Part shown: in pieces, positions 26,801 to 38,099 of the stretch
How positions within the stretch are numbered: position 1 is the first letter of the stretch
Layout: each line of letters starts with the position of its first letter
Source of the DNA: Alisma plantago-aquatica
Taxonomy: Eukaryota; Streptophyta; Magnoliopsida; Alismatales; Alismataceae
Direction: 5' to 3'
Assembly (NCBI GenBank): GCA_963693085.1
Contig: OY856409.1
Coordinates: 1,534,503,072 to 1,534,567,071, forward strand
Length of the DNA: 64,000 nucleotides
Position numbers and translations under genes: made by a program
The notes under the pieces: model-generated
Told to the model about the DNA's origin: nothing
The model's input: the letters and a program-made list of their open reading frames with translations, nothing else
Databases searched by the model: none

Positions 26801-27754
26801 CCTCAGGTTTGCCTTAATTTCTACAATAGTGAATCTCATGATGAATTTATGATCTACTTGATAGTTGTTTCTATAAAGTTACCTAAGAAGTTAAATGAGT
26901 GATGCATTCTAGTGTTATTAAGTATGTCTAGTTAACCAGTACAAGTAGTTTACATTGTTGACATTAGAGATTCATATTTAGTTCAATGCTTAAAAACATG
27001 AAAGTAGAAGCCTTAAATAAAAAGTTAATCTAAGAGCAATACAGCGAGTATATTTATTAGTGGAATTAAAGAATCAACTAGACATTAGATTCTTTGAACA
27101 CTATAGAATCTATCACAGAGGTCTATAGCATGAAGGAGGAAACATGCTTACCGATGATCGAGTTCAGAATGAGGTAGCTATATTGTACCATAGAGATACG
27201 GGGGACTGATCCTAGTGAGGACATTTCTCCTTAATATAGTGAGGTACTCAATCTGAATTGGTGATTTAGGTGCTATAATATATAGTTAAGTTAGTTCATA
27301 TATTGTTGAGTGAGTCAACCCTTTTGAAATCATTGATGCAGGTAGTTAAATCAAGTACTTTGACTCTCGCCTAAGTACCTAGGTTTATAAGAGGAGTTTA
27401 GTTTATCTACCAATTGTTTATTTGCTGACACTAGACCTAGAAAGACTCATTGTAGACCAGGGACCTAGAAAGCCTAGTTGTAGACCAGGGAGCTAGTTTA
27501 GTAGAGTTAGATTTTTGTGTCTACTCTACATCTTATACAATGATATCATATCTTACTACACTACGTCCACATGCTATGGTACACTTCATGTGGGTCTAAG
27601 GCATAATTAAAGGAATAAAAGATCAATTAATAGATCTAGTTCTATTCCTTACTACAATTATTATTAGAACTTTTATCATTTTGTATGGCTTATAGATTTC
27701 AACTACCATGCTTATATCTTTTGTATTCAAATTCAATTAACAATATGTATATAG
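23865..27754. other. AT-rich DNA, no gene recognised
   Basis: There is no recognisable coding pattern. A possible promoter-like AATATAAATATAG lies near 25070. The segment around 26150-26520 reads as decayed coding DNA on the minus strand, without a nameable domain. Confidence 0.45.
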
Positions 27755-27769
27755 CACTACTACAGAACC

Positions 27770-28130
27770 TACCTTTAGTGTCGGTTATTTAAAGCCTTTA
27801 GTGTCGGTTTCTAAGCGACACCTATGTGGGTGACACTAAAAGTCCAATCATTAGTCGTCGGTTCCATAACCGACACCCAAACTCTTCGCGTACCACCGAA
27901 AACACGCCATCATGGGACTATAGGCGTCGGTTATTAGGTAAGAACTCGACAACCAAACCCTTCGCGCCACAGAAAGGGCTCCATGTTGGGCACCATCAGT
28001 GTCGGTTATCTACAAATAACCGACAACCAAGCCCTTCGCGCCACACGAAATAGACGCCGGTTATTTGTAAAAAACTGACACTATAACATTATGTGTCGGT
28101 TATTTACAAATAACCGACGCCTATTGGTTT
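27770..28130. repeat. Subterminal GTCGGTT/AACCGAC palindrome array, left end of CACTA 1
   Basis: At least eight TGTCGGTT or GTCGGTT words and their complements alternate here, often as small hairpins of the form GGTTATTTACAAATAACC. In the En/Spm family such arrays bind the element-encoded DNA-binding transposition protein; that role is inferred by analogy. Confidence 0.85.
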
Positions 28131-28546
28131 TTTTTTCTGTCAGTCTCCAGACCTGTTGTGGTTGGTCGCAGGATGAGAAACATGTTCAGTTCAGTTATGA
28201 ACTGCAGGTTTTACGACATCCATTGATATCAGCCGACAATAGGCCGCAAACCTGCAAAATTAACAATAAAAAAGTAGCACATGCATATAGCAATGCAACC
28301 TGCAGTTCAATTTTATTTTCACACATTTATAAACATTCACACATGCTAGCAATCTGTAGTTCCATTGATTCACATTCACACATGTAGACTTCATATAGCA
28401 ACCAACACTTTCATTCATTTTCATTGAAACACATGTAGAAACATCCAGACATGTAGAAACATTCACACATATATTATAATTCAGAAATTCATTTACAAAG
28501 TATCATTGTTTAGTCATTATTCACTATCAGGATCCCAATTATATTT

Positions 28547-29960
28547 TAAAGCCCCCACTAATTGTATGGTTGTTGCCCATTCTTCTACTACTTCATTTAA
28601 TTCTCCCATCGTATAGGGCTCATGTACATCTGGTAAGTCCTTTCCTGTACTGGGGTCAACTTTAAACACATGTAAAGAGAATGATGTATATATATAATTA
28701 ATGAGCTATAAATAAGATTGATATATTTCATATTATCTCTTGTCGGCTATATAATACCTCATCAATACAATCGATGTCCATTGCGGCATTTTTGACAAGC
28801 ATGTGCATATATCGCATGACATAGTATCCACATGCCCATCCCTTGTCTTGTGTAGCACACTATAAAATCAAACATACAAAATATTAAAAAATACAACTAA
28901 TTAAGCATTGTTCGAATAAATAATATATACATATATTGCAGTAGGGAACTTACTTTCAAGTTCTGCCAAATTATTTGCTGGTTCTTTTTCGTGGGGACCT
29001 TTCCTCCAGCCTTTTTGTACTCCTCAAAACCCCTACATGTTAATGTAACACAGAACATTGCAATTAAATATTAATGTAATAACATATGTTAACGGATATG
29101 AAAAATGAAATATTTCTCACCAAAATATTGCCATTTTCATTTTGTGTCCAAATCTTGTATTCAATTTACCCCCCTTAGGATCTAGATAATACACAGTGAA
29201 CGTCTCGGGGGCAATAACCAATAACTCCCAATGCTTACCCCTAGAGGAAAAAAAAGTTAAAAATTAATAACTCAAAATCCACAATAAAATGTAATTTTCT
29301 TAAGTCCAAATTATAATAAGCAAAGTAAACCTACTCTACATTGAATGGAGCCATTATCACCGTCTTCTTTTTTACAGCAAAAATTGAAAAAGCCTCGCAG
29401 CAGTATTGTTGAACTAATGTAGGGTCTTTAGCTACTAGACTAATCAAGGATGGAATCAAAAACCCTACATGTTCGAATCCAAAATCTGCACATATGTTGT
29501 CTAAGTAGCTGCAAAATATGTATTAATTACGCATGCATTAATAAATAAGAAATCAGATCACCAGATCATACACAAGGTATATGGATGTATAAAGAATATA
29601 TCACCTTATCCATAGCTCTATCATAGATGTATTTAGCCAATCATTTTGAAACAACTCCAAAATATCTTGTATAAATAGTTTTGTTTCGTATGACTGACCT
29701 GTAGAATCTGAATCAGAAGAAACAGTTATAGGGGAGTTTATATCATGTTCCCCTAACCATATTGCCATACCCCTACAGTTAGGACCTAAGGGGACAGGTA
29801 GGTCCTGTGGAACCCAACTAGGTAATGCAGGAGGTGGAAGTGGAGGCCTAGATGCTGTAGGTGTCTTCTTTTTAACATGTATATATATAATAATTTCAGA
29901 TCAACTACCAGCATATACACACACTAACAATTGAACGTAATGTAAATTTACCACACCTTT
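28547..29960 (-). CDS. Ulp1 (C48)-like cysteine protease part of CACTA gene 2
   Basis: This is the 3' part of the multi-exon gene, encoding a Ulp1/SENP-like peptidase domain, a common partner in plant CACTA and MULE elements. In transcript order: about 29640-29780 (FIQDILELFQNDWLN); about 29340-29510 (GFEHVGFLIPSLISL and, later, VIMAPFN); about 29115-29238 (GKHWELLVI, then VYYLDPKGG); about 28950-29030 (EEYKKAGGKVPTKKNQQ); 28758-28859 (QDKGWACGYYVMRYM); and the tail at 28547-28665 (PYTMGELNEVVEEWATT). The catalytic set is visible: His at 29231-29233, Asp at 29180-29182, Gln in QDKGW and Cys at 28830-28832. Exon limits are read from AG/GT sites and may be a few bases off. One junction, before GKHW, lacks an obvious donor, so the gene may be slightly damaged. 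Confidence 0.75.
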
Positions 29961-31963
29961 TCAGTAAAGAAGACATGCGCTTTTTCCCACAATATCACTC
30001 CGCCTACTGCCTCACCAAGTGTTTCACAATCTGGGTGGGCATATGGCAGTGGAAGTTCCAGAAATTGGGGGAATATATGTATCGGGCTCACCCGAATCCA
30101 ACCAGCTGGTACTGGAGACCCGTGACACGTTTCCCCTGGTAGGGATGGGTAAGCCGACGCCCCTGCCACGACATATTCTTTACTTTTTAGACGGCATGGC
30201 TTCAACCCCTACAATTTTTTGTGTAAAGAATGTTATATACATATATACATATCATCTTTTTTGAAACGACTACAATTTCATATATACGTATCATCTTGAA
30301 TTAAAAAAACTAGTTACTATGTCATAAAAATACTTACAGTGGATGTGCTAGGTGGTGGGTCTACCGGATTACTCCCAACCTCTACAGTAGGAGTAGGAGT
30401 AGAGCCTGCAGTAGGTATTGTCTGGTAAGTGGCAGTCTGAGATGCCTGCCACTTTTGCATTGCTTCTTCGAGTTTTTCTTCAAGTTTCCTATCAAATAGC
30501 TTATCCACCTATACATGGATAAAAGAAATGTCAAATTCAAATTTTTGAATTCTCTTTTACAGTAACATCTACAAGGAAAAAATATGTTACCTCTTCTTGT
30601 AAAAGTCCCGCTTTTGGACCATGTTTGCGCTGGGATGGCCCAAAAAAAGATTTGATGCCCACACCAGCGCCTGCAGCCCTAACACGTCCAGGATGGTCTG
30701 GGTTACCCAGAGCAACTGTCAATTCATCCCTTGTGCCCTCAGGGATGAACTTTCCTTATTTCCTCAACTCGTGCAGCTCCCGCTAATCTCCAAAACAAAA
30801 ACGTGTACTTAAGTAAACAACACAAATAATCAATATTCAAATGATTGTTGTAAGAGTTGTATTTTACCATTTTTGCAGCCGCCTCAGCAGTTGCGGCCTT
30901 AGTTAATTCTCCCTTCTTATTTTGCCTCCCAGCTATCCAGACATCATGGCGAGGCAGAGGTGTGCTACCTATGGTAGAGGACTCCTGAGTAGCAGCAGAC
31001 TGAGCAGCAGCAGCCTCAGCCTGTAGTCTTTGGCAAATGCCTGCATATCCTCTTGGACCCATTGTGTGGTCGTGCACATTCATCACACGCCTTGATCTTA
31101 GTGCATCACTGAGGGCCTAGTTAGTATGCACATTAATGATTTGGTTAGTAACACTAAATGTTAATCTTGAATAAGTGAATACAACATATATTAATTAATG
31201 AGATTGAGATTGACGCCTAATACCTTGAATTCATCAGTTTGTCTTGAAGTGACAAACGCGTCCCATTCTTCTTTGTCCAGGAAGTTCCACTGTTCAGTGG
31301 TTGTCTTCTTCCTCTTGTCGGCTTCTTTTATGTATTCTCTGGTGAGATTTGTCCTATAGTTCCTTAGGACTCTCCCACAGCGTTCCATCACGCATTTACG
31401 ATGCAGCTTTTCATCCAATTCAAATATACTCTGCAAAATAGAATTGCTATTAACTAATATCCAAAAAATTTAGTAATCTACAAAATAGAATTGCAAATTA
31501 ATAATAACTCACACATAAATCCCTCCATATTAAATCTTTCTTCTCCTTAGAAACGTTATGCCAAGAATCTAAGCGACAACCGCAATGGCTACGAGTAACA
31601 TATCCAAGATATGAAATAAATGAATTGTGATTCACACCACATGCATTTCCTGCATTATCGAAATCCACAACAAGTTTGGGTCCATTGCCCTTTTGCGCAA
31701 TTAACTTCTTCATCATAGTGATGCCCCTTCTCTTGTCAACTTTTTGGTGTTGTTGATCAAGTGCCTCAAGTGCTGCAGATGGTACCTGTGCATCATCAGC
31801 CTAAAATTTGACAAAATAATTCACATTTACAAGATATAACTATAAATGGACATATAGATATAAATATATATATATTTTTAAAACTTACATTGTGAGGCGG
31901 CGCATTGATGTCCTCACCCTCACGGTAGTCATCAGCACGGTCATCAGGAGAATGGTCATCCAT
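29955..31963 (-). pseudogene. Transposase_24 (Ptta/En/Spm) part of CACTA gene 2
   Basis: The 5' part of the same minus-strand gene starts at ATG 31963 directly after an intron acceptor (TTTGCAG). Exons in order: to about 31890 (MDDHSPDDRADDYREGED); 31801-31512 (KKLIAQKGNGPKLVVDFD, then WHNVSKEKKDLIW); 31432-31224 (CGRVLRNYRTNLT, then DKEEWDAFV); 31116-30868 (HTMGPRGYAGICQ, then LPRHDVWIAGRQNKKGE); about 30783-30590 (LTVALGNPDHPGRVRAAGAG); about 30510-30340 (LFDRKLEEKLEEAM); about 30200-29955 (CETLGEAVGGVILWEKAHV). This order is that of plant En/Spm-type transposase-associated proteins (Transposase_24), thought to bind the subterminal repeats. One in-frame TAA near 30757 interrupts the fifth listed coding segment, before GKFIPEGTRDEL, so this copy is probably not fully functional unless splicing avoids it. 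Confidence 0.75.
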
Positions 31964-31969
31964 CTGCAA

Positions 31970-32165
31970 ATTCACATTCAAATTGTAAAGTTCACATTGT
32001 AAAGTAGTAATTCAAAGTGTAAAGCTCACATTGTAAAGTAATTCAAATTGTAAAGTTCACATTGTAAAGTAATTCAAATTCTAAAGCTCACATTGTAAAG
32101 TTCACATTCACATTGTAAAGTAATTCACATTATAAATTAAGCTCACATTGTAAAGCTCACATATT
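31970..32165. repeat. Tandem ATTGTAAAGTTCAC minisatellite
   Basis: Roughly a dozen diverged copies of a 14-16-base unit (CACATTGTAAAG or TTCAAATTGTAAAG) lie directly upstream of the first coding exon of CACTA gene 2, probably in its leader or first intron. Confidence 0.85.
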
Positions 32166-32319
32166 CAGAAAAAATGCATGGGGTGCAGCGATTGTGAATG
32201 GACATCTATGATCTATCCATTCTATGATCAAAGAGAAAACAAGTATATATTAGGACAAGATTAGGGTCTAGGGTTAACAAATACATGTGATGTCATTCTT
32301 ATATATAATAAATGTGTAC

Positions 32320-32455
32320 CACCTATCCCATTCTTGAATACCTAATCTCACTAGTAAGTGTATAGGTATTGGGTTTTCAAGAAAATTTCGGCAGCATTTC
32401 CCCGCTGTTCTCGAAGTACATATGTACATAGCGAGATTAGGTGTTCAAGAACAGT
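32320..32455. repeat. Partial palindrome, counterpart of the one upstream of TNP2
   Basis: The words AACACCTAATCTCGC and CTAATCTCAC...AATACC, with a GTACATATGTAC centre near 32420, match the complement of 45131-45322 in CACTA 2. Here one arm is mostly deleted: after the centre the sequence jumps directly to AGCGAGATTAGGTG. Confidence 0.7.
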
Positions 32456-32639
32456 CCCAAACCGGGGACTATCCAAGATTTACTCCTAATGAGTAAATCT
32501 TGGACGGGTTTTTAGGCCAACAAATAATGTGTTGTCATTCTTATACCTAAAATCCTAGTTCTTCAAGTTAGGGTGATTATTGATGTCTTTAAAAGCATGA
32601 TTGGCAATTTAGGGAAAAGTTCATCATTTACATTCCAAT

Positions 32640-33360
32640 CATGTCACATGTGTTTATTTATGTATTGATTTTGATATTATTTAATCATCTACTGATTTAA
32701 CTTTAGTTAATTATCAACTGTTTCACTTTAGTTATCAACTGATTTGTGTTTATTTATGTATTGATTTTGATACTATTTAATCATCTACTGATTTAACTTT
32801 AGTTATCAACTGTTTAACTTTAATTATCAACTGATTTGATTATATTATATGTATTCATCTACTATTTGTATTCATTTATGTACTGATTTGAGAATTGATT
32901 AATCATCACTAATTTATAATTTTATATTAGTTAATCAACTGATTTGTATTTATTCATCTACTTATTTGTATTTATTCATCTACTGTTTTTTATTTAGCTA
33001 TTTACTCTTTTGAATTTATTTATACTACTTCTAAAATTATGTAAGAATCTACTGATATAACTTTATTTATCAACTGATTCATATTTACTTTTCCACTTAT
33101 GTATTTATTCATCTACTTATTTGTTTTTATTTATTACTGTTTTTATTTAGTTATATATTGATTTGTGTTTATTTATGTACTAATTTTGATATCATTTAAT
33201 CATCTACTGATTTAACTCTATTACTGTATTTATTGTATTTTATTCATCTACTATTTGTATTTATTTATGTGCTGATTTAGGAATTATGTAATCATCTACT
33301 GATTTATATTAGTTTACCAATTGATTTGTATTTAATGTATTTATTCATCTACTAGTAATG
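32640..33360. repeat. AT-rich degenerate tandem array in CACTA 1
   Basis: Words such as ATCATCTACTGATTT, TTTATTCATCTACT and TTAGTTATCAACTG recur many times with a loose 40-70-base period. The stretch is non-coding and has no counterpart that I could find in CACTA 2. Confidence 0.7.
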
Positions 33361-33599
33361 AAAATGGCTGTCTTTCTTTCTAGTGATATAAGAATATCAA
33401 ACACATATACATGAAAACGCTACTATAGTTTCATCTTTTGTGTAGCCTACAACAAGGTATTCAACTTTAACATTGGATAACCATTATAGTTTCATTGACA
33501 TTTTAAAGAACAATGGCAATGAATAATGCAAATGTAAAGATAGAAAAACTTGAGTTGAGTCTATCAGACAGGTAGTATTAAGCTAGGGGATGAGGAAGA

Positions 33600-33950
33600 A
33601 GGAAGAAGTCGGCGTACCTTGAGGGCAACAAGGTGAAGCTGACAGCACCGGAGCAGAGGAGAGCAGCTGGAGGTGACGGCGGCGAGGAGAGGAGGACCAG
33701 CAACCGGCGACGGCTCGGCGGAGCGGCGGCGAGGGCGTCGAGGAGACCAGCAACTGGCGGCGCAGCAACCGACGACGGCTCGGCGGAGCGGCGGCGAGGG
33801 TGTCAAGGAGACCAGTAATTGGCGGCGCAGCAACCGGCGGCGACGGCAAGCGACGTGCGAGGAGACGAACGGCGGCGCGGGGAGCCAACCGGCAACGACG
33901 GCGGGAGCAATCGGGGGAAATCGCCAGACCCTAGCGCACGGCAATAAAAC
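33600..33950. repeat. GC-rich tandem repeat near the right end of CACTA 1
   Basis: An abrupt GC-rich block lies in AT-rich surroundings, with two to three copies of a unit of about 65-70 bases containing GGCGACGGCTCGGCGGAGCG and GGAGACCAGCAA (near 33690, 33745 and 33810). Because genes of the element run on the minus strand, it lies at the upstream, promoter-side end. The open frames across it are rich in Ala, Arg, Ser and Pro and are likely composition artefacts. Confidence 0.75.
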
Positions 33951-33989
33951 AGAGACAATGGGAAAAAGTTCTATTTGCGGGGCTATTAA

Positions 33990-34400
33990 GTTGACAATAT
34001 GTGTCGGTTATTTAAAAAAACCGATGACTAAACCAACAGTGTCGGCTCTTTGACAAAAAACGACAACTATACTACTTAATATTCGTCGGTTTATAAATAA
34101 AAGACAACCGACAACTATTCCTATCTCGCGCATACCCTTTAGTTGTCGGTTACTTATTAAAAAACCGACGACATATGTCCAATTTTGAAGGTAATTTTTC
34201 GCTGGAATTTTGGTTTTGGCGGTTGATTTTAAGTGTCGGTTGTTTATTAAATAACCGACACTTATTGAAAGCGGTACCCGTGTCTGGTCGACCTTCACAT
34301 ATTGGATGTCGGTTTATGTTAAAAACCGACACAGTAGGTTTTATGTGTCAGTTTTTGTATACAACCGACACCTTGAAAACCGACTTTATAAGCCATTTTT
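33990..34400. repeat. Subterminal GTCGGTT/AACCGAC palindrome array, right end of CACTA 1
   Basis: About eight GTCGGTT-type words and complements form short hairpins, for example GTCGGTTGTTTATTAAATAACCGAC near 34235. The array is closely related to that at 42530-42915 in CACTA 2, in the opposite orientation. Confidence 0.85.
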
Positions 34401-34409
34401 GTAGTAGTG

Positions 34410-35959
34410 TAGACTATTGTAGTTTCTTGATGATTCTATGCACTGATCCAGAAGGCCACACATTGTACTAAAACATCTTTTAGGTAGAGGTGCATCTCAA
34501 GTGGATGAACCATAACCTAGTTTCTATTAGGAGTAATCCAATTAAGGTATTGAAAGGAATAGCTAGTTAGTTAGATGATCTCTTATCCTTCCTCAATTCT
34601 TGAGAATGTGAGAGTGATAACTGAGACCTATTTTGTAATAAGTTTTGTTTTATGTCTATTAAATCTATAACTCCTTTCTTTTAGTTGATTATGGTGTAGA
34701 AGTCAAATTCAGCTATGAATTCATGATGTTTATATATTAAATCATATGTTACCTATTAAGTTTGCAAGATGCGTCATTTGTGTTGTATATCAAAGAAATA
34801 AATTTATGGCTATTTTCCTAGTTAATTTTTAAAAGTGGATGGTTAGTCTAATCTCACTTTAATGGGCTTACACCCTAGTTAGTTGATTTAGGTCACGTCA
34901 CAATTAGTTAGTCAACTTATTACTAGCCAACAACAATAGTCATTCTGACCTTCTGTTAGTTGACCAATTTACAAGTCTAACTAGAATTTGCAGTGAATAA
35001 TTGATTTTTGATGTGATCCAACCCAAAACCAACATATTGAAATATGTATCTTTATGTTTGACATATATATGTGACTTCCTCTTAACTCATATTTATACCA
35101 TTAATAAACTCTTATGAGGGTTTGACTAGTGTATTTTAGCTCAAGCGACAAAGTTATTCATGAATTTGATCCCATTTGGGCAAAGTTACAGTGTATATTG
35201 ATTAAACCATTTAAGATTAGGGCTTACAAAAACCCATATATAACATTTTGAAGTGTCATCATGCAAAATAAAGTGAAAATGAGAAAAATAAGCATCAATG
35301 GAACTATTAAACTAAACTTATGGTTTTATTGATAGTCACAAAACAATACAAAACGTGGATGTAGATATACATATATATGATGTAAACCATAACATGTGTC
35401 TCAAAGTAACAATTGTTAAAATTATAGACCAAAACAAAGATATTGGAGAACAAAAAATTATTAGAATGTGGGAGTAAAACATCTACCTATATTAAGTGAT
35501 ATAAAACAACACAAGAAACATTTATTCTACAAGAACATCTATTCTAGAAGGAACACCTATGATAAAGCCCTAGCACTGAAAGATATATCAAAGCATTGAA
35601 ATATGGCAATCTAAAAGTTACTCATGGTACCACTTCCGACCATTTATGCTCATCCCATACATAGCCATGCACAAAGGAAACCGATTTATGATTAGTCTAA
35701 GTGGCATTGAAGTTTACTACATCTAAGAGTAACTATGCAAGGAAAATTAAAGGATTCAAATTAACGGAAAACATATTTAAGTTATATATTATATCTGGTT
35801 GTGGCCAACATGACATGATAAGTCATCATTTTTTGGCACATAATGCCCTTAGTTGAAATCAATGAGACATTTAGCACATAGTCTCCTATCTTGACAATGA
35901 AGTATCTTCTACTGACATTGATGTTCCCTCTATTGTCACAAAATTCCCTCTATGTATGT
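34410..35959. other. AT-rich DNA, no gene recognised
   Basis: I see no coding pattern or clear repeat in this stretch to the right of CACTA 1. Confidence 0.45.
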
Positions 35960-36385
35960 TGTAATAGCCCTAAAATATAACAGTTGGTCAAAATCCCTAG
36001 CTTATTTTTCCTATGTTCATATTATCATAAATTCAACAAAACTTCAATGCACCTTAACTCAACCAGAACAAGGCCCATTTTACCTTTCATATCCAATTAT
36101 GTTTAAACCCTAGATTGACGATATTAAACAAGGTCTCAACAATTATTGATCAATTTGTACTTTAATTCCATAGATATTTAACCCTGGTTGATTAAAAGTG
36201 ACTAGTTAGAATTAAAATGTAAAACTACTATTTGTAAGGTGCAACGGAACCTAGAAACTTACCCTTCTAAAACCCTTACCGCAAATCTATATTAGCCATA
36301 AAATTTTGATGTATTAAATACAAAACAAGAATATCACATATGTCTTATTACACACTAGTTTTAATTAACTAAACACATTTCTGAA
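35960..36385 (+). mobile_element. Possible gypsy-type LTR start fragment
   Basis: TGTAATAGCCCTAAAATATAAC at 35960 has the wording of a Tekay/Del-like LTR start. The copia LTR similarity begins near 36386 and appears to truncate it. No second copy is in the window, so this rests on style only. Confidence 0.3.
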
Positions 36386-37840
36386 TGTTGTTTGCATACT
36401 TTGAGATCTATACTTCAGTCGACTGGCACAACCAGTCAGTCAACTAGTTATTCAGTCGGTCGATTTGTATATGGTTAGCAATGCAATAACTTTGGATCAT
36501 AATGAGATGAATGATGCACATTGTTATGCATGTCATTGATAGTTTGACCTAGTCAACTGGTCATTTCACATATATCGATTGATTTGGACACTACATCGGT
36601 CAACTGAGTATTTTAACCATCTACTAGGAACAATGCACAGTTGGTCAGTTGGACACTCCAACCGGTCAACTAGCTGGTACCATTGGTTAGTGTTTGGTGT
36701 TCAGTTGGTCAATTTGACATTCCAATTGATCAACATTGCACACTGGTTGGTCAATTGGACATCTCAGCCATTCAACTTGCATCCAGTTTTACTTCAGTTG
36801 ATTACCAAAACACTTTTAGTAATCAAGTTAGATTTTATCTATGAGTAAACTCCTATTCCAAGTCTATCCTATGTATGTGACCCTACAGGTCCCGTATTAG
36901 GTTGGTAGTGAATGTCCATAACTAGATTATGACATCACAAGCAATGTGTGCTATTTATAAAGTAATTGAAAAGTTGGAGAAAACTTCAACGTACAATTTG
37001 TGATCATTGTTATAGTGATCGTATAGTTCATGTGTCTCTTATATCTAGATTGAACTTGAGGCATAGAATCATCATCCTCTAAATATTCAATCCATGTTTC
37101 TTGAACTAGTACAGATATTATGAGACTCATGTCATCTCACATATCACACATTGAGTCACACGAGTATGGCCATATGTTTCTCAGCCTTTCTTATCAAGTG
37201 GCCAGGATATCAACTTCTTTTAGAGGGAAGACTCCCATCTACATAACTCACAGTAGATCCTTATGTGTCACAACAGAGCCAAGCACCACCTTTATTGCAA
37301 TCTTTGTTCATAATCATGTTGGATCATGTCAAAGTTCATCGAACGACATGTGATGAGTGTAGCAACTTTAGGTCTAACAATCACAATCACCACAATCACT
37401 TTGAAAGATGATTCTGATTATCATTCCATGGTTTGCATGAATCACTCTTGAGGTGGGTCTGTCTGGTACAATGTTTTATAACAAGTACCTACGTGCTTGA
37501 CTTGATATCTGATATCATCACAAATGAGATTATGTCAGTAGCCAACACACATTCCATTCATATGTATTATTGTCACCTATTTTTCCTTTGCAATAATATA
37601 TGACTAGAGACATAACAAGAATGTATGTACTCTTATCATACATATGATGTCATTATATAGGTCCTCAACCTGAAGACAAATGTCATTGAGTAACATAATT
37701 TTCGAGACATCTATCATGTTTGTGTCATCATATCAGATTGTGACAAACATCATAGATGAAATTACCTTTGTTATTATAAAATCAATTACATGATACCCCA
37801 TTACAATCATCATGTGATTATCTCTATGGGCACACATACA
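36386..37840 (-). mobile_element. Ty1/copia element, 3' LTR (left copy, incomplete)
   Basis: This segment aligns through most of its length with 61390-62873, in the same orientation and clearly diverged; the shared word GCAATGCAATAACTTTGGAT lies at 36489 and near 61503. It abuts the end of the minus-strand RNase H coding region, so it is the 3' LTR. On the minus strand the LTR starts near TGTATGTGTGCCC (plus 37840). The part matching 60834-61390 is missing at the left side. The segment 36410-36790 has many diverged TCAGTCGACTGG or GGTCAACTGG words. Confidence 0.75.
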
Positions 37841-38099
37841 AATATACTCCTACTTGCACTTAGAACCAATCACCCACAAATCTTTTTCCAAGTGAACTTA
37901 ACATGACCATCATGCTAATGTTGCATAAGTGCTTTTGTCAGTGGGTAAGCAACATTTACTTCCAGTCATTGCTTTGCAAATCTTCATAGCTCCTCATTAT
38001 ATGATTTCTTATATGAGATAGAAAATGTCATAGTATGCTATTTAGTTTCCTTATCCTATCCAATACCTCCATCGTTGCCACAATATTTCTATGTGTCAC
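37841..38099 (-). pseudogene. Ty1/copia RNase H, C-terminal piece
   Basis: On the minus strand this piece reads through an RNase H domain end: a degraded YCDNNGA-like motif, then a DPLTK-like motif (AYPLTKAL) and a final GHVKFTW, followed by the stop and a short purine stretch before the LTR. It contains several stops. It continues the RNase H coding sequence found at 56380-56700; the 18.3-kb Athila-like element sits exactly between the two halves. Confidence 0.75.

Larger units (their letters stand above)
27755..34409 (-). mobile_element. CACTA (En/Spm) element 1, 6655 bp, TSD TAG
   Basis: The left end CACTACTACAGAACC and the right end, whose complement is CACTACTACAAAAATGG, make an inverted terminal repeat of about 13 bp with one mismatch. 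They are flanked by the perfect 3-bp duplication TAG (27752-27754 and 34410-34412). Both subterminal zones hold arrays of GTCGGTT...AACCGAC palindromes. Inside, a multi-exon Transposase_24/Ulp1 gene runs on the minus strand (28547-31963). No TNP2 transposase is present, so the element could move only with transposase supplied from elsewhere. It is an inverted relative of CACTA element 2 at 42504-50634: its left end matches that element's right end. Confidence 0.95.

Noticed and set aside
28380..28470. CRISPR-like regular repeats (ACATGTAGAAACATTCACACATG)
   Set aside because: Few copies, irregular spacing, no unique spacers, and a plant transposon context.
33564..34053. Long Arg/Ala/Pro-rich ORFs on both strands near 33.6-34.0 kb
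   Set aside because: They result from a GC-rich tandem repeat with few stop codons in any frame; there is no domain.
36579..36848. ORFs in the copia LTRs (also 61323-61643)
   Set aside because: They fall in LTR word arrays on either strand, unrelated between the two copies apart from shared repeats.
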